Source: Streptomyces sp. RPT161
GTDB lineage: Bacteria; Actinomycetota; Actinomycetes; Streptomycetales; Streptomycetaceae
Reading direction: 5' to 3'
DNA: 64,000 bases
Assembly: GCF_027533845.1 (NCBI RefSeq)
Contig: NZ_JAPZVN010000015.1
Coordinates: forward strand, 90,476 to 154,475
Both the position numbers and the translations under genes were made by a program. The stretch's first letter is position 1; the number at the start of each line of letters is the position of its first letter. Positions 28,657-36,967 of this stretch are shown here, piece after piece. The notes beneath the pieces were generated by a model. The model saw only the letters and a program-made list of their open reading frames with translations. It did not search any database and had not been told where the DNA came from.

Positions 28657-28971
28657 TCACGTAGCCGCTCCTCGCGTGCGCTGCGACTGCGGTGCGGCGG
28701 GCGCCACTTGGGCGCCCGCCGTCCCGGAGCGTACGCGAACGGTGTCCAGGCGCCGCCAGTTCCGACCGTCCTCGGCCGGACCCCAGATCTCCACAACGGG
28801 CGCCTGGCCGCGCGCCCGTACGGTCTGGATCATCGCGGCGACCGCGTAGTCCACCGGCCCCCGGGCGGGCGATTCCGCGGCGATCCGCCAGCCCGAGTCC
28901 GGCTGGTGGAACGCCGCGACATACCGCGGCTCTCCGGGAGGCACGGACGCCATCCGCACTGCCGATTCCAT
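28657..28971 (-). CDS. Small hypothetical protein
   Basis: A 104-residue protein from the ATG at 28969-28971, preceded by a strong GGAGGAGAGCGCTC. The core (RYVAAFHQPDSGWRIAAE...VDYAVAAMIQTVRA) is well ordered and looks like a small alpha/beta protein, and VVEIWGPAEDGRNWRRLDTVRV follows. I do not recognise a named family. The C-terminal Ala/Gln/Arg tail overlaps another frame open on the same strand (see 28497-28643), so a frameshift near 28680 is possible. Confidence 0.55.
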   Translation of the reverse strand: MESAVRMASVPPGEPRYVAAFHQPDSGWRIAAESPARGPVDYAVAAMIQTVRARGQAPVVEIWGPAEDGRNWRRLDTVRVRSGTAGAQVAPAAPQSQRTRGAAT

Positions 28972-29078
28972 GAGCGCTCTCCTCCGCACGGGGCCGGGGA
29001 CGTCACCAACATCCTTTACCTGACGGGCCGTCGGAACGAAAGAGTGCTCTGACGCTACGTCAGCTTCTGGAGGCGTTT

Positions 29079-29270
29079 ATGCGCCGTACCGCCAGCCGTC
29101 CTGGGCGACAGCAGCTCACGCCGGACGAACAGCGCGCCGGGGTGTACGGGCGACACCTTCGCGTACCGCCCCCGGCGCGGGACAGCGCCATGGTGCGCGC
29201 CGGGGCGTGCACCGCCGTGAAGAAGGAGACGAACTTGGCCGCGGTCACCACCTTGGCAGGCGGGTGGTGA
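29079..29270 (+). CDS. Possible small ORF with strong ribosome site
   Basis: A 63-codon frame whose ATG follows GGAGGCGTTT at ideal spacing. The product is basic at its N-terminus (MRRTASRPGRQQLTPDEQRA) and has no recognisable domain. Its last 26 bases overlap the convergent UTRA-domain gene. The rest of the 272-bp spacer shows nothing else. It may be a remnant of a regulator gene. Confidence 0.3.
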   Translation: MRRTASRPGRQQLTPDEQRAGVYGRHLRVPPPARDSAMVRAGACTAVKKETNLAAVTTLAGGW

Positions 29271-29841
29271 ACACCAACTCTGTGCGGTCACCGGGCAGTA
29301 CGACCTCGGAGACGTCCACCACCCGCCCGGTTACGTCCGTGGACACCTTTCGCAGCGCCATCACCGGACCACCGTCCGGAAGGCCGAGCTCCGCCGCCTC
29401 GTCGGCGGTCGCCGGGCGCGCGGTGACGTGCTCCACGACCTGGTCGATCTCGATGCCGACGGTGTACAGCTGGCTTTGCGTACCGCCCGGCCAGGGCTCC
29501 TTCGTCTCGTCCAGCAGGTCCGGGTTGGCCGCCACGAGGTCGTGCGGGAGGTAGGAACGCACGATGTTGAACGGCGCGTCCTCCTCGCGGTAGCGGGTCC
29601 GGTAGCTCCGCTCCAGCAGCCGGGCCCCGACCGGCACCCCGAACACACCGGCAAGCTCCTCGTCGGCCTCCACCGCGCGGTACGCGGCATGGAAGACGAG
29701 ATCGCAGGCGCTCAGCCCGGTCTCGTACTCGGTGGACCCGGTGGCCCGCCGCTCCTCCCGGGACGCGCGTGCGCGGTCCTTCTCCCGCTGGTGCCGGTCG
29801 TTGGAACGCCGCACCTTTCGACGTCCACCCCGCTGCGCCAT
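29245..29841 (-). CDS. UTRA-domain protein without a recognisable GntR DNA-binding domain
   Basis: A 198-residue protein starting at the ATG at 29839-29841 behind GAGGTGATC. After a basic, Arg/Lys-rich N-terminal 45 residues (RRKVRRSNDRHQREKDRAR), the rest matches the UTRA ligand-binding fold of GntR/HutC regulators: VPVGARLLERSYRTRY, FNIVRSYLPHDLV, HVTARPATADEAAELGLPDG and a C-terminal strand pair. The usual winged-helix domain of about 70 residues is missing. It may bind a small ligand and act through a partner, or the basic tail may contact nucleic acid. It lies 154 bp downstream of the thiopeptide resistance gene on the same strand. Confidence 0.65.
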   Translation of the reverse strand: MAQRGGRRKVRRSNDRHQREKDRARASREERRATGSTEYETGLSACDLVFHAAYRAVEADEELAGVFGVPVGARLLERSYRTRYREEDAPFNIVRSYLPHDLVAANPDLLDETKEPWPGGTQSQLYTVGIEIDQVVEHVTARPATADEAAELGLPDGGPVMALRKVSTDVTGRVVDVSEVVLPGDRTELVFTTRLPRW

Positions 29842-29995
29842 GATCACCTCACCGTCGCTGACCACCGTGGCTCGCGCACCCTAGGTCGTCACGGCGCGAC
29901 GCGCCGGACGCCCCGCCGAGCGGGCTCGCGGTGACCATCCCCGGCCGTCCACGCCCCCGGCGGGAGGCGACCACGCCCAGCCGCCGTGCGGCTCC

Positions 29996-30814
<819 letters not shown>

Positions 30815-30917
30815 CCGTGCGTCACCCGCCCGGCCCCCTCCACGCACCCGCTCACGAGCGGCCACGTCTCGGCCGGCGCGCGCCACGACGCGTACGGCTG
30901 CGCCAGTCCGGCGGAGG

Positions 30918-31940
30918 TCAGGCCGGCAGCGTGGTGGATCCGAGCCGACTGCCGTACTGCCGCGCGGCAGCGATCACCGTTGCGCGGTCGTGGCGGTCGC
31001 CGACCGTCAGGCGAGTGCCGAGGGCCGAGGTGCTCACCGCGATGCCCAGGGCACGAAGGTGCTCGGCGAAGCCGGGACGGCCCGGGACGAGCACGAAGTT
31101 CGTGGCGCTGTCGACTGCGTCGAAACCGCAGTCACGTAGTTCGGCGGTCAGGCGTGCGCGTTCGGCCCGCAGCTCGACCATGCGCGCGAGGTGCTGCGCG
31201 GGGTGGCGGAGCACCTCCACCGCGGCCGCACAGGCCAGGTCGGACACAGTGAACGGCATCGAGAAGTCGTTGATCCTGGCAATCAGTTGAGGGCTCGCGA
31301 TGGCGTAACCGATCCGCAGTCCAGCCAGGCCGTAGGCCTTGGAGAACGTTCGGGTCACCACCACGTTGGGGACGGAGGTGGCCAAGTCGGCCGAAGCCCG
31401 CGGGTCGGCGTCCTCGTCGAACTCTCGGTACGCCTCATCGAGCACGACGACGACCTCGCGCGGCACCCGGGCGACGAAGTCCGCGATGTCGGCGGCGTGG
31501 ACGCGGACCCCGCTCGGGCTGTGCGGATTGATGACGGCGATCAGTGCCGGTCGTTCGGAGTTGCCGATCTCGGCCAGTCGATCGAGGTCTGTCCCCAGTC
31601 CCGCGGTCAGGGGGGCCTCGATGGGCACACCGCGCTGCTGGCGGGTGTAGACCGGGTACATCTCGAAACCCGGCGACGCGTAGGCGACGGTGGCGCCAGG
31701 CGTCACCGTCGCCCGCCAGATCAGGTCCAGCAGCCGGGAACTGCCCGCGCCGAGGAGGACCTCGTCAGGTCGGCAGCCGTTGTCCGCGGCGATCAATTCG
31801 ACAGCCCGGGTCTGCCACGCCTCGGAGGGGTACCGGTTCGCCTGCCTGAGTATGTCGCCGAGTTGTCCGAGCATGAGCGAATCAGGGAGGAACGGTAGCT
31901 CGTTGCGGTCGAGCCGGATCGATGGAGTCGCGGATGACAT
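30918..31940 (-). CDS. tsrA: PLP aminotransferase for the quinaldic acid branch (TsrA-like)
   Basis: A 340-residue class I/II aminotransferase resembling histidinol-phosphate aminotransferase. The PLP lysine is Lys201 in TRTFSKAYGLAGLRIGY, and the cofactor Asp168/Tyr171 pair is in VVLDEAYREF. I start at MSSATPSIRLDRNELPF (ATG at 31938-31940), since upstream sequence belongs to the next gene. In thiostrepton biosynthesis an aminotransferase converts 2-methyl-tryptophan to the keto acid before indole ring expansion. The position beside resistance, SnoaL-like and flavoprotein genes supports that role over histidine biosynthesis. It is 4 bp downstream of the SnoaL-like gene, and the arm up to 36.2 kb is one leftward operon. 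Confidence 0.87.
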   Translation of the reverse strand: MSSATPSIRLDRNELPFLPDSLMLGQLGDILRQANRYPSEAWQTRAVELIAADNGCRPDEVLLGAGSSRLLDLIWRATVTPGATVAYASPGFEMYPVYTRQQRGVPIEAPLTAGLGTDLDRLAEIGNSERPALIAVINPHSPSGVRVHAADIADFVARVPREVVVVLDEAYREFDEDADPRASADLATSVPNVVVTRTFSKAYGLAGLRIGYAIASPQLIARINDFSMPFTVSDLACAAAVEVLRHPAQHLARMVELRAERARLTAELRDCGFDAVDSATNFVLVPGRPGFAEHLRALGIAVSTSALGTRLTVGDRHDRATVIAAARQYGSRLGSTTLPA

Positions 31941-31944
31941 GGCG

Positions 31945-32373
31945 TCAGCTCCGAGCCGAGGGTGCGGCCGCTTCCGGCAGTGCGCCCAGTTGCCGGTGCA
32001 GGCCGAGGAGGTCCATCTCGTCCCAATGTTGCGCAAGCAGACCGTTCTCCACCAGGAAGATGTCGATCAGGCCAACCGAGAACGTGCGGTTGGTGGGTGC
32101 GATGCCCAGCACCTCACCCACCTGCCGGCCGCTGAAGGTCATCCGCGCCACGATCTTGTCGCCCTCCACGACCAGATCCCGCACGACGAGTTCGAGGTCG
32201 TCGACAGCGTCACACCACCGGCCGACCACGGCCTTGAACGCGGCGCGGTCCGGGACGGCGGGATTGGGATGGCGGTAGTCGGCGGCCATGCAGCGGTCGA
32301 GCAGGTCGGCGTTGCCGGTGTTGTAGGCGTTGACGAAGTCGTCGACGAGCCGCTGGGCAGTCGCGCGGTCCAT
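31945..32373 (-). CDS. SnoaL-like (NTF2-fold) protein of the quinaldate branch
   Basis: A 142-residue NTF2-fold protein: VDDFVNAYNTGNADLLDRCMAADY, then PDRAAFKAVVGRWCDAVDDLEL and the C-terminal strand LIDIFLVENGLLAQHWDEMDLLG. The conserved pattern matches SnoaL-like ester/polyketide cyclases. It lies between the aminotransferase and flavoprotein genes, both expected to act in converting 2-methyl-tryptophan to the quinoline. A cyclase or rearrangement role in indole ring expansion is therefore plausible. It may correspond to TsrD of the thiostrepton cluster, but I am not certain of that letter. Confidence 0.75.
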   Translation of the reverse strand: MDRATAQRLVDDFVNAYNTGNADLLDRCMAADYRHPNPAVPDRAAFKAVVGRWCDAVDDLELVVRDLVVEGDKIVARMTFSGRQVGEVLGIAPTNRTFSVGLIDIFLVENGLLAQHWDEMDLLGLHRQLGALPEAAAPSARS

Positions 32374-32439
32374 GCTCTCCCACTTTCGGTTGTCGGACCG
32401 ACCAGGATTCCGGTCCGCTTCGAGTTCTCGGGGCCCCGC

Positions 32440-33678
32440 TCAGTTCGCGGCACGCGGCACGATGTCCGCAGCGGTGGCCAGTTCGGTCGTTATCGGCGGG
32501 TTGATCGGCGCGACCGGCAGGCCCAGCGCTGTCGAGGAGATGAGTTCCTGTGCGTCGGCGTTGCTGTAGGGGTGCATCGTGCCGGCCCGTACGTCGCGTT
32601 GCGCGCGGTCGTACAGCGAACCGGCCTTGAGCGCCGGGGAGCCGACGAGCTGCACCACCCGGTCGACGATGCTCACCGCGTTGTTGGTGCCGACCAGCTT
32701 GGCCGTCATCACCCGGGCCATGCCCTCCTGGACACCGAGAGCGGTCCACAGGCTGTTGCCCATGACCTCCTCGGCGGTCCGCGCGATCACCGCGCGCGCG
32801 GCCTCCACCAGCACCTCGCACTCGGCGATCGTGGTCTGCGCGAACGCCCGGTGCTGCCAGCCGCGCCGCTGTGCGTCGCGAACGCACTCCTCCAAAGCGC
32901 CGACCGCGATCCCCAGGTAAACGGCCCCGAAGGAAGGCATCGCCCAGCCCCACAACGTCTGCAGCAGCGTGCCGTCGAGATGGCCTTCGGGAAACTGGAG
33001 CGACACCGCGTCGTCGGGCACCTCGACGTCGTGCAGTTCGACGTTGTCGCTGCACGTCGCGCGCATACCGGAGGTGTGCCAGGTACCCGTCATGACCGTC
33101 AGGCCGGGAGCGTCGGCGGGTATCCGGAAGACCAGCACCTGCGGGCCGTCGGGGTGGTCCTCGTACACGGCCATCGAGGTGAGATGGGTCGCCACTGCAG
33201 TCCCGGTACCGAAGGTCTTCTTTCCGCTCACCAGGTAACCGCCGTCGACCCTCACCGCCTTGCTGCCGGTGGACCGCACGAGCGCGTGGCCGGGTTCGGC
33301 GGTCGCGCCGGCGAGGAAGACGGTGCCGTCGGCCGCGCCACGCAGCAGTTCCTCGGCGCGTTCGTTGCCAGTGCCCCGCCAGGCCCTGGCGAGCTGCCCG
33401 GCCATGGACAGGTGCATGTTGACCACGAGTGCGGTGGAACCGCAGCCAGCCGCGAGCCGCTCCTGCGTGACGACCATGTCGGTGAGGTCGCCGCCGAGAC
33501 CGCCCAGTTCCTCCGGCACGGTGAGAGCGAGGTAGCCGCTCTCGCGCAGTTCGTCGATGTTGCGGTGGGGGAACTCGCCGCGCTCGTCGAAACCGGCTGC
33601 CCGGTCTCGGAACCGGTCGGCCAGCTCTTCGGCGAGCGCCACGAACCGGCTGCCGCGCAGCGCGAGGTTGATCTTCAT
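32440..33678 (-). CDS. tsrE: Acyl-CoA dehydrogenase-fold flavoprotein (TsrE-like oxygenase)
   Basis: A 412-residue flavoprotein of the acyl-CoA dehydrogenase fold: FPHRNIDELRESGYLALTVPEELGGLGG near residues 36-63, SGKKTFGTG, and a helical C-terminal half ending in MHPYSNADAQELI. Group D monooxygenases and related oxygenases share this fold. In the thiostrepton pathway a flavoprotein of this kind oxygenates the deaminated 2-methyl-tryptophan and triggers indole ring expansion to the quinoline. The same role is inferred here. Its start overlaps the stop of the methyltransferase gene (ATGA at 33675-33678), so translation is coupled. Confidence 0.82.
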   Translation of the reverse strand: MKINLALRGSRFVALAEELADRFRDRAAGFDERGEFPHRNIDELRESGYLALTVPEELGGLGGDLTDMVVTQERLAAGCGSTALVVNMHLSMAGQLARAWRGTGNERAEELLRGAADGTVFLAGATAEPGHALVRSTGSKAVRVDGGYLVSGKKTFGTGTAVATHLTSMAVYEDHPDGPQVLVFRIPADAPGLTVMTGTWHTSGMRATCSDNVELHDVEVPDDAVSLQFPEGHLDGTLLQTLWGWAMPSFGAVYLGIAVGALEECVRDAQRRGWQHRAFAQTTIAECEVLVEAARAVIARTAEEVMGNSLWTALGVQEGMARVMTAKLVGTNNAVSIVDRVVQLVGSPALKAGSLYDRAQRDVRAGTMHPYSNADAQELISSTALGLPVAPINPPITTELATAADIVPRAAN

Positions 33679-34541
33679 CCGCGTCGCCTCGCCTTACCTT
33701 GGTTTTCGGATGTACTGACGAGCTTTGCCGTGATCAGCCACGTTCGTGCCACTCCCCGCACGTCCCGCGCCGGGGTTCGCGGTACCCGTCTGCCCACCGC
33801 ACCGTCCACATCGGACGGTTCGACGACGGTGGCGTCCCAGCGGTGCCCGGCCAGCCACTGTTCCGGCTCGGCGACGCCGGACTGCCAGGGCCGCCCCGCG
33901 GCACGCATCTCGGCCAGCCAGTCCTGCATCCACGGGGCCCGGTAGGTGTCCGTGTTGACCTGCTCGAGGCCGAGGACGCTGCACGGCGCGGACAGAGCAC
34001 TCAGCTCGCGCACCACCGCGTCGGACTGCGCCTCGGTCAGGTAGTACAACAGCCCCTCGACGAGCCAGACCGTCGGCGTACCGGGATCGAAGCCAGCCGC
34101 TCGCAGCTCGGCGGACCAGTCCTGTCTGAGGTCTGCCGGCACGATCCGCCGCTCGCACGACGGGGCCGGCAGGCCGGCCTTCCGCAGCAGGTCCTCCTTC
34201 GCCGCGAACAGCTCCGGAAGGTCGAGCTCGAAGATCCTGGTTCCGGCAGGCCAGTCCAGGCGGTAGGCCCTGCTGTCCAGGCCGGCGGCGAGCAACACAA
34301 TCTGGCGCAGCGCGCCCGGTCCGGCCGCGGCGAGCAGATAGTCGTCGAAGAACCGGGTGCGAACTGCCAAGACGTCGAACCGCGGTGTCGGCGCGTCGCG
34401 AAACTCAGCGAGCAACGGCGCGTTGGTGAGCTCGGTGAAGGTGACCGCGAGAGGATCGGCGAACAACCGGTCCGCTCGGACCGTCTCCGCGGCCCGGGCG
34501 TGCGCGATCCACTCGGCAGTACTGCTGACCCCGGCGGTCAC
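33675..34541 (-). CDS. tsrF: SAM-dependent O-methyltransferase, LCMT/PPM1 family (TsrF-like)
   Basis: A 288-residue methyltransferase of the leucine carboxyl methyltransferase-like family (DUF/TIGR00027 group). It has ARAAETVRADRLFADPLA near the N-terminus, the SAM motif VLLAAGLDSRAYRLDW, FELDLPELFAAK and WLVEGLLYYLTEAQ. It starts at a GTG at 34539-34541 that overlaps the upstream stop (GTGA). This family methylates carboxylates. A carboxyl methylation of the peptide C-terminus, as in the esterification step of thiostrepton maturation, is the likely function. The gene sits at the place where I expect tsrF relative to the precursor. Confidence 0.8.
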   Translation of the reverse strand: MTAGVSSTAEWIAHARAAETVRADRLFADPLAVTFTELTNAPLLAEFRDAPTPRFDVLAVRTRFFDDYLLAAAGPGALRQIVLLAAGLDSRAYRLDWPAGTRIFELDLPELFAAKEDLLRKAGLPAPSCERRIVPADLRQDWSAELRAAGFDPGTPTVWLVEGLLYYLTEAQSDAVVRELSALSAPCSVLGLEQVNTDTYRAPWMQDWLAEMRAAGRPWQSGVAEPEQWLAGHRWDATVVEPSDVDGAVGRRVPRTPARDVRGVARTWLITAKLVSTSENQGKARRRG

Positions 34542-35116
34542 CGTGCCTCGTCAGCGCCAGCGGCGTGCAGGTGGTTCGCGACGCGCGGCGCGCCAGCGGC
34601 CAGTGTCTCCAGTCCACGTTGCAGGGAATCGCGCAGCATTCGCTGCTGCATCCGGCGCATCATCTTGTAGTAGATCTCGCCCGGCTTGTTACGCGCGCGC
34701 AGCACCACCCCCAGGCACGCGAGCTGCCTGGCCACCAGGAACGAGACCCGGTAGTCCCACAGCGGGTCGGTGTCACCCAGCAGGACCTCTTCGTCCTGGA
34801 TGCTGTAGACCTGCCAGGGGCCGAACCGGTTGCCGACCGCGAGCTCGGGCTGGGCCCGCTTGCGGTGGTTGGTGTTCGGCTCAAGCCCGAACGGCTTGAA
34901 CAGCGCCCCCTGAATACGGGTCAGCACGTCGGCGACCGGCTGGAGCCGCTCCGGAACGAAGTTGGGCCGGGCGAGCGCGGCCCTGGCCAGCTCCGGCGCG
35001 GTCACTGGGCCAGCGGGCAGATCGACCTCGACAGCCGCCGCATTCAGGTACGAGGCCTCGTCCCGGAACGCGGCGAGCCGGGTACCTTCGGGCACGGCGC
35101 ACTCTCGGAACAGCAT
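34538..35116 (-). CDS. DUF2867-like protein of unknown function in the thiopeptide cluster
   Basis: A 192-residue protein with an SRPBCC-like DUF2867 appearance: FGLEPN then FGPWQVYSIQDEEVLLGDTDPLWDYRVSFLV, and a C-terminal helix with YKMMRRMQQRMLRDSLQRG. No catalytic motif is obvious. It is translationally coupled to the methyltransferase (4-bp overlap) and lies 42 bp after the secreted hydrolase gene. It may correspond to an uncharacterised conserved tsr gene (TsrG region). Function is not inferred. Confidence 0.6.
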   Translation of the reverse strand: MLFRECAVPEGTRLAAFRDEASYLNAAAVEVDLPAGPVTAPELARAALARPNFVPERLQPVADVLTRIQGALFKPFGLEPNTNHRKRAQPELAVGNRFGPWQVYSIQDEEVLLGDTDPLWDYRVSFLVARQLACLGVVLRARNKPGEIYYKMMRRMQQRMLRDSLQRGLETLAAGAPRVANHLHAAGADEAR

Positions 35117-35158
35117 GTGATCACTCCCTGGCAGGGCGAATTTGACGGTGACGGTCGA

Positions 35159-36217
35159 TCAGGCGGGAAACTGCCGGTACAGCCAATCGGTTGCCGCGGC
35201 GAACCACTGCGTCGAGTTGTTCTGCAGATTCATCACGTGCCCGGACCCGGGCAATACGTATGCTTCGACCTTCGCACTCGGCGAATAATAGGGCTGCTCA
35301 TGCTCGATAATCGCCGAGGCACTTGCGCAAGGAAATGAAAACGCACCACCGCAGAAAAGCTGATCGTTTTCACCGACCGCGAGGAAAACGGGCACGTCAA
35401 CCGCTCGCGAGATTGCCGGATCAGCCGCGGACGGGATGGTGTTCTCCTCGCCCGTGGTCATGGTCGATTTGGTCAGCTCGTCCAGAGCGGCGATGGCGTG
35501 CGACGAATCAGCCGAGTCGTAGAAGTAGCTCGCCCTGGTGCCCGGCAGCGTGGTCAGGTAGCCGTCCGGCTCGGCCTGTCCGGCGAATCGGGGATCCTGG
35601 GCCGCGGGGTGCATGTCGGAGAACAAGGGACCCAGCTTGGGGCCGTAGGAGTGCAGGAAACCGCTGGCCACGATGCCGTTGACATCGTGATAGGTGGCAG
35701 CCTCCACCAAGGCGACACTGGTGCCCACGGAGTGCCCGACCAGCACGACTCGGTGGAAGCGGATGCCATGGTGGGCTCCGGAGCGCAGCTGGTCGACGAC
35801 CTGATGGACGGCGTCGGCTTCGCTGGCCATCGTGAGCAGGTCAGCGGGGGGCCGGCCGCTGTCACCGGTACCCGGACGGTCGATGGCCAAGGTCGGCTGC
35901 CCCCGCGCGGCCATCCAGCTCACCCAGGACGGCCGACCGGGCGCCGAGGGCAGTAGCCAGTACCACTTGTCATAGGTCGCACCGGCCAGCAGGATCTGCA
36001 GAGGACGTCCGCCCAGGCCACCTGCAGGTAGACACAGAAGCCCGCTGACCTGCGCCGACGCTGTACCGGCCAGGGTGACGGGGAAACGGACTCGGCTGCA
36101 GGAAGTGCCCGCGGGGACCGACGGCCGCCATGAGGCGGCGCTGGCGGAGGCCCCGGCCGAGGTAGCGGCCAGGCAGCCGAACAGGAGAAGGATCACCGCG
36201 ATGGCTCGAGTCGCCAC
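35159..36217 (-). CDS. Secreted alpha/beta-hydrolase
   Basis: A 352-residue hydrolase with an N-terminal signal peptide: Arg at position 4, a hydrophobic AIAVILLLFGCLAATSAGA segment, and likely cleavage after an Ala-rich ASASA. It starts at the GTG at 36215-36217. The mature domain has the nucleophile motif VGHSVG, a DRPGTGDSGRPP turn and the C-terminal GSGHVMN with the catalytic His. Export is expected. It is the first gene of the leftward arm, divergent from the precursor gene across a 440-bp spacer. Possible roles are extracellular trimming or de-esterification of the thiopeptide, or detoxification. It might stand in for the carboxylesterase TsrB, but a secreted location argues against that. 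Confidence 0.7.
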   Translation of the reverse strand: MATRAIAVILLLFGCLAATSAGASASAASWRPSVPAGTSCSRVRFPVTLAGTASAQVSGLLCLPAGGLGGRPLQILLAGATYDKWYWLLPSAPGRPSWVSWMAARGQPTLAIDRPGTGDSGRPPADLLTMASEADAVHQVVDQLRSGAHHGIRFHRVVLVGHSVGTSVALVEAATYHDVNGIVASGFLHSYGPKLGPLFSDMHPAAQDPRFAGQAEPDGYLTTLPGTRASYFYDSADSSHAIAALDELTKSTMTTGEENTIPSAADPAISRAVDVPVFLAVGENDQLFCGGAFSFPCASASAIIEHEQPYYSPSAKVEAYVLPGSGHVMNLQNNSTQWFAAATDWLYRQFPA

Positions 36218-36541
36218 CGCGGTATGCCACCGAAATGCAATATGCGAGTACAGAGCTGTTCCCCCAAGTCAAACTCGTAAAGCCGATCGATCACGGCGAA
36301 TCAGTCGGCGCGCGAAGGCGCCGGTGCCAGTGACGACGGCCCGCCAGCTCAACAACAGCCACGATCCGTACAACTGACGGCTAGCTAAACCGACGGCCGC
36401 GAGCCTGTCAAGGGCATGAGCGACGATTGCCCAAATCGACATATGTCCACCATTGGTACGGCTACACGGAATGACGCTTGCGAATTCGAATCGGCGGTAG
36501 ACAGATCAATGGCTGCGTGCTCTCATCGAATGAGCCTCAGC

Positions 36542-36571
36542 TTGGCGATCAGTGCGATAGCCGAGTAATTC
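36542..36571 (+). promoter_or_regulatory. Candidate promoter of the precursor gene in the 440-bp divergent spacer
   Basis: TTGGCG (36542-36547) and TAATTC (36566-36571) are separated by 18 bp and would start a transcript about 80 nt before the precursor ATG. The spacer 36218-36657 is more AT-rich than its surroundings, carries no gene and must also serve the leftward hydrolase operon. The hexamers are only moderate matches. Confidence 0.3.
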
Positions 36572-36657
36572 TTGAGTGCGTCGCCGAGATCCTGGAGGCA
36601 CCCAAATACAGCGGCTATTCGCCGTCTGTAAAGATCAGTGATGGAGAGGTCGATTAA

Positions 36658-36843
36658 ATGAGCGCTCCCACCGAAATCCAGACGAACCTCGGCGTCACGG
36701 GCCTGACCGGGCTCGACACCGACACCCTTGAGATCAGCGACTACCTGGACGAGACGCTGCTCGACGAGCACGACCTGACCGTGACCATGGCCAGCTCGGC
36801 CTCGTGCACCACCTGCATCTGCACCTGCAGCTGCAGCTCCTGA
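36658..36843 (+). CDS. tsrH: Thiopeptide precursor peptide, core ASSASCTTCICTCSCSS
   Basis: A 61-residue precursor starting behind GGAGAGG. The leader (about 44 residues) is rich in acidic residues and contains LTGLDTDTLEISDYLDE, nearly the same as in the thiostrepton precursor, and ends DLTVTM. Cleavage after Met44 would leave the 17-residue core ASSASCTTCICTCSCSS. It has five cysteines for thiazoles or thiazoline, Ser5 and Ser14 for the central six-membered ring, Thr12 for the quinaldate ester and Ile10 for dihydroxylation. Residue 1 is Ala, where thiostrepton has Ile and siomycin has Val; Ser2 predicts dehydroalanine, as in siomycin. An Ala1-Dha2-Dha3-Ala4 side ring is predicted. Confidence 0.96.
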   Translation: MSAPTEIQTNLGVTGLTGLDTDTLEISDYLDETLLDEHDLTVTMASSASCTTCICTCSCSS

Positions 36844-36892
36844 GCCAGGTAGCTCGCACCATCGGGGACCGCTCCCGTCGCTGGCACAGGGC

Positions 36893-36911
36893 GGGGGCGG
36901 TCCTCGCCCCC
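36893..36911 (+). terminator. Hairpin between precursor and modification operon (attenuator)
   Basis: GGGGGCG (36893-36899) pairs with CGCCCCC (36905-36911) around the loop GTCCT, 50 bp after the precursor stop and 57 bp before the next start. In RiPP operons such a hairpin lets most transcripts end after the precursor gene, keeping substrate in excess over the enzymes. Confidence 0.55.
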
Positions 36912-36967
36912 GGCGGTCCACAACGACGTCGGCACTCGGGTGCGGCGACACAGAGAGGACTCGGCAC

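Noticed and set aside
29055..29291. 78-codon minus-strand ORF upstream of the small hypothetical genes
   Set aside because: No ribosome site and Gly/His/Arg-rich composition typical of a shadow frame.
30918..31940. Histidinol-phosphate aminotransferase of histidine biosynthesis
   Set aside because: No other his genes are nearby; it is embedded in the quinaldate arm of the thiopeptide cluster.
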